A program made the translations under genes and the position numbers. 10,468 nucleotides of DNA, taken from NCBI GenBank assembly GCA_964578485.1, contig CAZODA010000080.1, forward strand, positions 1-10,468, given 5' to 3'. Positions 1 through 5,033 of this stretch are shown here, piece by piece; the first letter of the stretch is position 1; each line of letters opens with the position of its first letter. The DNA is from CAZODA01 sp964578485. Lineage in GTDB: Bacteria > Bacteroidota > Bacteroidia > Bacteroidales > Marinilabiliaceae. The notes below the pieces were generated by a model. The model worked only from the letters and a program-made list of their open reading frames with translations, did not search any database and was not told where the DNA came from.

Positions 1-305
1 TTACGTCGCAGCTGAGTGGCAGGATTAGACCTAAAAATATGAATACCAAGCAAAACAAGGATTATAGCACCAAAAAGCTGAAGCCATATAATCCGTTCTT
101 CAATAAAAGTAATGATATAAGAAAGGCTGAAACCGGCAATTATTGCATATAATGTGTCTGTAAACACAGCTCCTAATCCTGAAACAAATCCGGAAAGTCG
201 CCCACGTTGAAGAGTCCTTTGAATACATACAATCCCAATAGGACCAAGAGGAACTGAGGCCAAGAAGCCCACCATTACTCCATCGTTAATTGTTTGCCAG
301 CTCAT
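1..305 (-). CDS. LysE/RhtB family amino-acid exporter, N-terminal part (cut by window edge)
   Basis: Reading leftward from an ATG at 305, the frame stays open for 101 codons to base 1, so the C-terminal part lies outside the window. The visible protein has a hydrophobic first helix containing the run SVPLGPIGIVCIQ, followed by a basic stretch (QRGRLSG) and a second hydrophobic segment with GLGAVFTDTLYAIIAGF, then a third helix near residues 75-92. A PxGP motif in the first helix and a G-x-x-x-D helix after a short basic loop are typical of the LysE/RhtB family of inner-membrane exporters, which pump out amino acids or related small molecules and are usually about 200-220 residues long. The substrate cannot be told. 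It lies 131 bases downstream of the LytTR regulator on the same strand and has its own promoter-like sequence, so co-transcription is not certain. Confidence 0.8.
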   Translation of the reverse strand, partial: MSWQTINDGVMVGFLASVPLGPIGIVCIQRTLQRGRLSGFVSGLGAVFTDTLYAIIAGFSLSYIITFIEERIIWLQLFGAIILVLLGIHIFRSNPATQLRR

Positions 306-361
306 TAATTATAGTTGATCAAAAACCTTCGATTAAAAGAGTAAAATTATATTAGAGCTAA

Positions 362-392
362 CAAAAATAATGATATTTTCCTGAAATCCAAT
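362..392 (-). promoter_or_regulatory. Probable promoter of the LysE-family gene
   Basis: On the minus strand, TATTTTTG (362-369) fits the Bacteroidota -7 consensus TAnnTTTG exactly. An ATTG at 389-392, sharing three bases with the -33 TTTG element, lies 19 bases upstream, which is the usual spacing. Transcription would start near 355, leaving a leader of about 50 bases before the ATG at 305. Confidence 0.5.
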
Positions 393-436
393 TCTCTTTT
401 GAAAGATCTTAAGAAGATAACAAAGCATTAAGCAAG

Positions 437-1150
437 CTATTTTGTGATCAAATTGATGTCATTCAACAACTTGTCACGATATGATTTGCCAATAGGAATT
501 ATTTTACTTCCGTTATTGATATTAATAATAACAGAGTTGTCTTCAATAGCTTTTATTTTACCAAAATTCACTATGAAAGACCGATGTATGCGCATAAAGC
601 GATCGGCAGGCATCTTTTCGGCAATGGCCTTCATGGTAAAATGAATAGTATATTTTTCTTTAAAAGTATTTATAACAACATAATTCTCTAATGCTTCAAT
701 CCACAAAATATCGTCATATTTGAGACGTACCAATGAAGAATTATTTTTAATAAAGATCTCAGTACTTTGTTTAAGAAGATTTTCTTTTTTCTCAAATCTC
801 TCCCGAGCACGTGTAACAGCTTTTATAAACCTGCCATATTGAACAGGCTTCAAAAGATAATCAGTAACATCATATTCATAAGACTCAAGGGCATATTTTT
901 CTTTTGAGGAATAAATAATAATCTGAGGAATTACATTTAATGCTTTAAGAAAATCAATCCCCGACATTTCAGGCATTTCAATATCCAGAAAAATAAGATG
1001 AACAGGCTGACTGTCGGGCGAATTTAAAAGATTGACAGCCTCAACAGCATTAGAAAATGAAGCTACAAGGTTTAAACCCTGAGTGCGTTCAACAAATTCC
1101 TCAATTATTCTTATGGAAAAATTATCATCATCAACAATTATACAATTCAT
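437..1150 (-). CDS. LytTR-family response regulator transcription factor
   Basis: The 237-residue protein has the LytR/AlgR layout. A receiver domain (about 1-118) carries the acidic cluster D7-D8-D9, the likely phosphoacceptor D56 within FLDIEMPEMSG, the switch serine S81, and K101 in the DYLLKP motif. A LytTR DNA-binding domain (about 131-232) has the recognisable runs RFMRIHRSFIVN (184-195) and IPIGKSYRDKLL. All phosphorylation residues are present, so it should be a functional phosphorylation-dependent DNA-binding protein. In this family the usual partner is a membrane histidine kinase of the LytS/YehU type, often adjacent; none is visible here, although the left edge is only 436 bases away. 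Targets are unknown. The gene has its own promoter-like -7 element. The family call is secure; the role is open. Confidence 0.95.
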   Translation of the reverse strand: MNCIIVDDDNFSIRIIEEFVERTQGLNLVASFSNAVEAVNLLNSPDSQPVHLIFLDIEMPEMSGIDFLKALNVIPQIIIYSSKEKYALESYEYDVTDYLLKPVQYGRFIKAVTRARERFEKKENLLKQSTEIFIKNNSSLVRLKYDDILWIEALENYVVINTFKEKYTIHFTMKAIAEKMPADRFMRIHRSFIVNFGKIKAIEDNSVIININNGSKIIPIGKSYRDKLLNDINLITK

Positions 1151-1188
1151 AACATCTGATTTTCTTCAAAAAATGAAATTAATAAATA

Positions 1189-1196
1189 CAAATATA
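1189..1196 (-). promoter_or_regulatory. Candidate -7 element for the LytTR regulator gene
   Basis: TATATTTG on the minus strand matches TAnnTTTG exactly and would place the transcript start about 30 bases before the ATG at 1150. No good -33 TTTG is found 18-21 bases upstream, so this is only half of a promoter match in AT-rich sequence. Confidence 0.4.
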
Positions 1197-1383
1197 AACA
1201 AGGTTTTATATTATTATTTTTAAAATCAACATAGTTTGAATAAATATACGAAAAAAAAAATAAATAGTTATAAACAGAATTTACAACTAATTTAATTTTA
1301 TTCTGTAATAGTGCAGATTATCACATGAAATGAATGATTAAGCAATAAAATAAAAATTAAGTTTTAACAAAAAATGTATATTA

Positions 1384-2088
1384 TTAAAGACTGCCTTTTA
1401 AAAAATGTTTTTCAAGGATATTTATTTTCGGTGTTGACTTCCTAAGCCAATCAATCATAATATGATCTTTTTCTTTTTCAGATAATTCCCAATCAAGATC
1501 TGATACACGTAAACGACTTGTTACTGAATGTAAAATAATAGCTACCGATACAGAAAGATTTAAACTTTCGGTGAAACCAACCATGGGAATAGAAATATAT
1601 TCATCGGCAAAGCTTTTTGCAGTATCGCTTATTCCGGTAAGTTCAGTACCAAAAATAAAAGCTGCAGGCCCCAATGATATATCAAAATCGTGAATCGAAT
1701 GAGAAGTTTTATGTGGAGAAGTAACAACAAGCCGGTAACCTTTATTCTTTAATTCAGTTAAGGCAGTTTTTGTATTGTCCTTATTGTGTGAATATTTCTT
1801 TATGCTGAGCCAGTTAGAAGAGCCCATAGCAATTTTCTTGTTGACAGAATAAAGTGAACTGTCATCAACAAGATGAACATCCTGAATCCCAAAACAATCA
1901 CAACTTCGCAAAACAGCACTTACATTATGAGGATGATCAATATTTTCCATTACAACAGTAAAATATCGAGTACGCTCATGCAAAACACGCTCGTAAGTAC
2001 TAATTCTCTTTTCGGACTTAAAAGATTTTAAAAAAGAAATGTAGCCTGAAAGTTGTTCTAAACTTAATTTTTCAGGATTGATAAGCAT
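1384..2088 (-). CDS. trmH: TrmH-family tRNA/rRNA 2'-O-methyltransferase, probably tRNA (Gm18) type
   Basis: This 234-residue protein is a SPOUT (knotted) methyltransferase that would transfer a methyl group from S-adenosylmethionine to a ribose 2'-OH. After a short N-terminal extension, the sequence LHERTRYFTVVMENIDHPHN (36-55) matches E. coli TrmH LARRQPDLTVCMEQVHKPHN; R39 falls at the place of the catalytic arginine and N55 and R61 of motif 1 are present. Motif 2 is FGTELTGIS (146-154) and motif 3 is IPMVGFTESLNLSVSVA (167-183), both forming the cofactor knot. The match to TrmH is closer than to TrmL or RlmB, which supports guanosine-18 of tRNA as substrate, though paralogues in this phylum could modify other sites. 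The ATG at 2088 lies only 11 bases beyond the U-tract of the HU terminator and has no Shine-Dalgarno sequence. How it is transcribed is unclear: read-through from HU or a promoter inside the terminator region. Confidence 0.88.
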   Translation of the reverse strand: MLINPEKLSLEQLSGYISFLKSFKSEKRISTYERVLHERTRYFTVVMENIDHPHNVSAVLRSCDCFGIQDVHLVDDSSLYSVNKKIAMGSSNWLSIKKYSHNKDNTKTALTELKNKGYRLVVTSPHKTSHSIHDFDISLGPAAFIFGTELTGISDTAKSFADEYISIPMVGFTESLNLSVSVAIILHSVTSRLRVSDLDWELSEKEKDHIMIDWLRKSTPKINILEKHFLKGSL

Positions 2089-2099
2089 AATGATGGATT

Positions 2100-2134
2100 A
2101 AAAAAAAAAGAGAGTACTAACGGTACCCTCTTTT
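2100..2134 (-). terminator. Rho-independent terminator of the HU gene
   Basis: Two 12-base arms (2123-2134 and 2106-2117) enclose a 5-base loop. Read as minus-strand RNA all 12 pairs form, one of them a G-U wobble; read as plus-strand RNA the same position is an A-C mismatch, so the structure belongs to the minus strand. Ten consecutive U residues (2109-2100) form the tail, the first four also pairing in the stem. It lies 21 bases past the HU stop codon. Confidence 0.88.
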
Positions 2135-2155
2135 CACTCTCCTCCAAAATCATCG

Positions 2156-2428
2156 CTAGTTAATTGAATTAGTCAATTCACTACCAGCTTTGAATTTTAC
2201 AACTTTCTTGGCAGGAATCTGGATCTCCTTACCAGTTTGAGGGTTACGACCGATACGGGCGCTTCTCTGAGAAACACCAAATGAACCGAATCCTACTAAT
2301 GTAACACGATCTCCAGCTTGTAAAGCTTCACTTGTTACCTTCAAGAAAGCATCTAATGCTTTTTTGGCATCTGCCTTGGTTAAACCTGAGTTACCGGCAA
2401 TTGCGTCAATTAATTGAGCCTTGTTCAT
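2156..2428 (-). CDS. HU family DNA-binding protein
   Basis: The 90-residue protein is a full-length HU/IHF-family nucleoid protein. It starts MNKAQLIDAIAGNSGLTKADAKKALDAF in the two-helix dimerisation part (quoted here only to show the type), followed by the GDRVTLVGFGSF strand region (39-50) and the DNA-gripping arm with GRNPQTGKEI (60-69), including the proline that intercalates into DNA in HU and IHF. It ends with the final helix VKFKAGSELTNSIN. The protein bends and compacts DNA as a dimer. It fits HU better than IHF, but several HU paralogues usually coexist in Bacteroidota so a specific symbol is not given. The gene is monocistronic: it has a strong consensus promoter about 60 bases upstream and an intrinsic terminator just downstream, as expected for an abundant protein. 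No Shine-Dalgarno sequence precedes the ATG; the leader just upstream is A/U-rich, which favours initiation in this phylum. Confidence 0.96.
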   Translation of the reverse strand: MNKAQLIDAIAGNSGLTKADAKKALDAFLKVTSEALQAGDRVTLVGFGSFGVSQRSARIGRNPQTGKEIQIPAKKVVKFKAGSELTNSIN

Positions 2429-2482
2429 AATAAAAAATTAATTTTTCAGGGTTAAAAACTAAGTTTCTTAATCTTACCATCA

Positions 2483-2513
2483 CAAATATAGAGTATTTAT
2501 GCTGTCTTCCAAA
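2483..2513 (-). promoter_or_regulatory. Consensus Bacteroidota promoter of the HU gene
   Basis: Minus-strand TTTG (2510-2513) is followed after exactly 19 bases by TATATTTG (2483-2490). This is a full match to the TTTG-N19-TAnnTTTG promoter described for the primary sigma factor of Bacteroides. Transcription would start near 2476, giving a leader of about 50 bases. It is the best promoter in the window. Confidence 0.8.
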
Positions 2514-2698
2514 TTTAGAAGCCAAAAAAATATCAGGAAAAACTGTCTTTTTTGATGAGAGATTTTATTTTTTTTCACTCACCCTTTCAAACATCATAAT
2601 ATACAACAACTTACAAAAATGTAGGAAAAATAATTTTTTTTTAGATTTTTTTGGATTTTAAAGGATAATTTCTCACAAAACAAGAAGTACAGCCATTA

Positions 2699-3739
2699 TC
2701 AAACCAAAAATATGTTATTTTGCAGACAGCTTTCTCTCATTTCATCGGGCCATATGCTTGCCTGAATTTCTCCAATATGAGCTTTCCTGAGAAAAAACAT
2801 ACATAAACGCGACTGACCTATACCACCTCCTATACTTAAAGGTAATTCATTATTCAATAATCGCTTATGAAACATCAAGGTGCTGCGTTGCTCTTCTTTA
2901 TGCTCTTTTAATTGCTGCATCAAAACTTCGGCATTCACTCGTATGCCCATGGATGATAATTCTAAAGAGCGATTAAGAATAGGATTCCATAATAAGATAT
3001 CACCATTTAAACCTTTATAATTATTTATGGTAGGAGTACTCCAATCATCATAATCAGGAGCACGATCATCATGCCTCTCACCGGATGGCATAACAGATCC
3101 TATTCCTATAATAAAGACAGCACCATGTTTGCGTGTGATGGCATCTTCACGTTCTCTTGGACTTAAATCGGGATAACGATCATGCAATTCCTCAGCGTGA
3201 ATAAAAGTAATCTCTTCAGGTAAAATGGGACGAATGTTCGGATATTTTTCATAAACAACAAATTCGGTGCGCTTCATCACTTCAAAAATACGAACCACAA
3301 CAGATTTTAAATAATCAAGATTCCTCTCATCAGAACGAATGTGTTTTTCCCAATCCCATTGATCTACATATATAGAATGTGTATTATCCAAATCCTCATC
3401 AGGACGAATAGCATTCATATCAGTATAAATACCAAAACCGGGCTCAATATTATAATTGGCCAATGCCATGCGCTTCCACTTGGCTAAACTATGAACTATC
3501 TCAACTTTTTTATTACCCAAACCTTTAACAGGAAAAGTTACAGGCTCTTCCTTACCCGATAAATCATCATTTAAACCGGTTCCCTTCAAAACAAACAAAG
3601 GAGCAGTTACTCTACGTAAACGCAAATCTGCTGACAAAAAAGTTTGAAAAGAATTCTTAATAATAGTTATAGCATGTTCAGTTTGCTTTAAATCAAGCAA
3701 AGAATTATAATTTTCAGGTAAAAAAAGTATTCCGTCCAT
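2699..3739 (-). CDS. asnA: Aspartate-ammonia ligase (ammonia-dependent asparagine synthetase)
   Basis: The 346-residue protein matches E. coli AsnA (330 residues) along its length. It makes asparagine from aspartate, ammonia and ATP in the cytoplasm, and is an aminoacyl-tRNA-synthetase-like class II fold enzyme. Conserved runs visible are HSLAKWKR (83-90), RPDED (112-116), VDQWDWE (125-131), HAEELHDRYPDL (181-192), RAPDYDDWSTP (226-236), GLNGDILLWNPIL (243-255), ELSSMGIRV (260-268) and GGGIGQSRL (304-312), which cover the adenylate- and aspartate-binding surfaces. The C-terminus is slightly longer than in E. coli. It stands alone: 270 bases separate it from HU, and the neighbour on the other side is divergent. 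Its roughly 110-base leader contains a perfect 12+12 palindrome that could be an operator. No clear terminator was found after the stop codon. Confidence 0.97.
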   Translation of the reverse strand: MDGILFLPENYNSLLDLKQTEHAITIIKNSFQTFLSADLRLRRVTAPLFVLKGTGLNDDLSGKEEPVTFPVKGLGNKKVEIVHSLAKWKRMALANYNIEPGFGIYTDMNAIRPDEDLDNTHSIYVDQWDWEKHIRSDERNLDYLKSVVVRIFEVMKRTEFVVYEKYPNIRPILPEEITFIHAEELHDRYPDLSPREREDAITRKHGAVFIIGIGSVMPSGERHDDRAPDYDDWSTPTINNYKGLNGDILLWNPILNRSLELSSMGIRVNAEVLMQQLKEHKEEQRSTLMFHKRLLNNELPLSIGGGIGQSRLCMFFLRKAHIGEIQASIWPDEMRESCLQNNIFLV

Positions 3740-3798
3740 AAATTAAAAAATAAACAATCTCAAAAATCAACTGTTATGTTGAATATCAATATATAATG

Positions 3799-3823
3799 GT
3801 TTAATTATTTTAAATAATTAAAC
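3799..3823. repeat. Perfect 12+12 palindrome in the asnA leader, possible operator
   Basis: The arm GTTTAATTATTT (3799-3810) is followed by one base and then its exact reverse complement (3812-3823). It lies 60-84 bases upstream of the asnA start codon and just downstream of the putative promoter. The symmetry suits a dimeric repressor better than an RNA hairpin because the loop would be very tight. The A/T content makes chance palindromes more likely than usual. Confidence 0.5.
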
Positions 3824-3851
3824 AGATAAATTAATAATAATGAATAGACAA

Positions 3852-3883
3852 CAAATAAGTGCCTGATTAAAAAAGTCTTCAAA
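3852..3883 (-). promoter_or_regulatory. Possible asnA promoter
   Basis: Minus-strand TTTG (3880-3883) is followed after 20 bases by CTTATTTG (3852-3859), which agrees with TAnnTTTG in the TTTG core but not in the leading TA. If used, transcription would begin near 3845 and the leader would carry the palindrome at 3799-3823. Confidence 0.35.
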
Positions 3884-4083
3884 TTTAGATTCATTTTATA
3901 TCAAATCAAAATAAAAACATGAAATTTATAAATAAATCAATACAAAACAGGCAATTATAGTTTCTGTTTATCTTTTTGACCTTTTGCTTTTTCCCTCAAA
4001 ATTATTTGAAATTAATTTTTCATAGTTTTGACAGAACTATCAGAAAAATCGATAAACAACAATTTTAGATATACGAAAAACAT

Positions 4084-4091
4084 TATCTTTG
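4084..4091 (+). promoter_or_regulatory. Candidate -7 element for the GLPGLI-like gene
   Basis: TATCTTTG is an exact match to TAnnTTTG. The start of transcription would be near 4098, giving a leader of about 67 bases. No TTTG is seen at the -33 position, so the promoter may be weak or depend on an activator. Confidence 0.45.
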
Positions 4092-4164
4092 AAACAAAAT
4101 AAACTTATAAAATTCATAAACCATTTATTGAATTTTACAATAAGGATAGGTAAAAACAGATTCC

Positions 4165-4875
4165 ATGATTAAAAAGATACTTATACCGATTATTGCCTCC
4201 ACGTTTTTATTGGTGCTTATGGGCCATAGTTGCGATGTGAGCAAAAAAGTAACCACCGAAAAAGGAATAAAAAACGGAGTCATTATTTATGATATCAGCT
4301 ATCCCGAAACTGTTAATAATGCTATGTCATTCTTTTTCCCAAAAGAAATGACCCTATTCTTTAATAAAGGAAACCAAAGAGTGATTTTTAAAGGCAGCAT
4401 GGACTTGTATGGACTTGACTTTATTCATAATAATGAATGCGATAGTTTTTTTACCTTATTAAAGGTGCTGGAGAAACGTATGTACGTACCCTCATCATCT
4501 TCTGCTAATTTGTTTATTTTTGGAAATAAAGGAGATCAATACGAAATAGTTTTTGATGACAGCCAGCAAAAAGAAATTGCAGGCTTCCAATGTCAAAAAG
4601 CACAAATAACTCCCAATCAACAAGGACGACCTACTTTCCATATCTGGTACACCCACGAAATTGGAGCTGAATATCCGCATAGAAATACACCATTTGAGAA
4701 AATACCGGGTATTATGATGGAATTTAAAATGAACTATGAAAACATTGTGTTCCACCTTAAAGCACAAAAGGTATTGAAAGAAGAACCCTTGGATGACTTT
4801 TTTATAATTCCTGACAACTACGAAAGGTCAAGCCTTGCAGAAATCGAAAGTCTTATTAAATCAGTGTTGAACTGA
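4165..4875 (+). CDS. GLPGLI-like secreted protein, putative lipoprotein
   Basis: The 236-residue product begins with a basic and strongly hydrophobic signal (MIKKILIPIIASTFLLVLMG) ending at C23. The sequence before the cysteine (GHSC) is a loose lipobox, so lipid attachment is likely but not certain. After it comes GVIIYDISYPET (about 38-49), then a beta-rich region, and then IAGFQCQKAQIT, a tryptophan-tyrosine pair in HIWYTHEIG, and PFEKIPGIMMEFKM. This order (I-x-G-x-x-C-x-K-A, WYT, and a degenerate version of the G-L-P-G-L-I motif, here E-K-I-P-G-I-M) recalls the GLPGLI family of Bacteroidota, cell-envelope proteins of unknown function; DUF4412-type proteins are an alternative. The family assignment is therefore moderate. 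A 158-base gap with a dyad separates it from ftsK, so it is probably its own transcript. Purine-rich AAGGATAGG (4142-4150) lies too far from the ATG for a normal ribosome site. Confidence 0.72.
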   Translation: MIKKILIPIIASTFLLVLMGHSCDVSKKVTTEKGIKNGVIIYDISYPETVNNAMSFFFPKEMTLFFNKGNQRVIFKGSMDLYGLDFIHNNECDSFFTLLKVLEKRMYVPSSSSANLFIFGNKGDQYEIVFDDSQQKEIAGFQCQKAQITPNQQGRPTFHIWYTHEIGAEYPHRNTPFEKIPGIMMEFKMNYENIVFHLKAQKVLKEEPLDDFFIIPDNYERSSLAEIESLIKSVLN

Positions 4876-4921
4876 TTCAATAAACTATCCCCTTTTTTCG
4901 TTATAATAAGAATGCAATAAT

Positions 4922-4947
4922 TATTTGTAACAATTCAGTTACAAATA
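4922..4947. repeat. 10+10 inverted repeat upstream of ftsK
   Basis: TATTTGTAAC (4922-4931) and its exact reverse complement GTTACAAATA (4938-4947) are separated by AATTCA. No U-tract follows directly, so it is a poor terminator for the gene before it. Its right arm covers the position where the -33 element of the candidate ftsK promoter would be, so it may be an operator. Confidence 0.55.
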
Positions 4948-4950
4948 GTA

Positions 4951-4998
4951 AATGCTTTTAGTATTTTTGCTTTTATTGTATCTAAAAACAAAAGCATT
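4951..4998 (+). repeat. 9+9 inverted repeat flanking the candidate ftsK promoter
   Basis: AATGCTTTT (4951-4959) and AAAAGCATT (4990-4998) are exact reverse complements 30 bases apart. The -7 element TATTTTTG lies in the intervening sequence. The arms are A/T-rich and the loop long, so chance is possible. Confidence 0.35.
4962..4969 (+). promoter_or_regulatory. Candidate -7 element of the ftsK-lolA operon
   Basis: TATTTTTG agrees exactly with TAnnTTTG. Transcription would begin near 4976, about 58 bases before the ftsK ATG. The -33 position (around 4939-4942) reads TTAC inside the right arm of the dyad at 4922-4947 rather than TTTG. Confidence 0.45.
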
Positions 4999-5033
4999 AA
5001 AATTCTGAATTTGAAAAATTAGTAAAAGGGGCC

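Larger units (their letters stand above)
3740..4164. other. Divergent intergenic region between asnA and the lipoprotein gene
   Basis: This 425-base AT-rich stretch holds no convincing open reading frame or RNA gene. From left to right it contains the asnA leader with a long palindrome (3799-3823), a weak asnA promoter (3852-3883), a small inverted repeat ATAGTT/AACTAT with a 7-base spacer (4022-4027 and 4035-4040), and an exact -7 element for the rightward gene (4084-4091). The middle (about 3890-4020) shows nothing I can name. Confidence 0.6.

Noticed and set aside
444..644. Plus-strand open frame of 66 codons opposite the LytTR regulator
   Set aside because: It lies wholly antisense within a convincing gene and has no family-like features.
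1274..1306. ACAGAAT/ATTCTGT inverted repeat in the 1151-1383 gap, considered as a trmH terminator
   Set aside because: Only seven pairs around a 19-base loop with no U-tract; not a credible terminator. No other structure stood out in this gap apart from a ten-base A run at 1251-1260.
2110..2150. GGAGGAGA followed by a six-codon GTG frame on the minus strand before the trmH gene
   Set aside because: The purine run overlaps and leads into the HU terminator arm, the spacing to GTG is too short, and Shine-Dalgarno use is not typical of this phylum; a leader peptide cannot be supported.
2534..2698. Region downstream of asnA examined for a terminator or small RNA
   Set aside because: It contains T-runs on the plus strand and no stable hairpin followed by U residues on the minus strand; nothing could be supported.
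4867..4898. TTGAA/TTCAA hairpin and T-run after the GLPGLI-like gene, considered as a terminator
   Set aside because: The stem is only five A/T-rich pairs and the six-T run is separated from it by more than ten bases.
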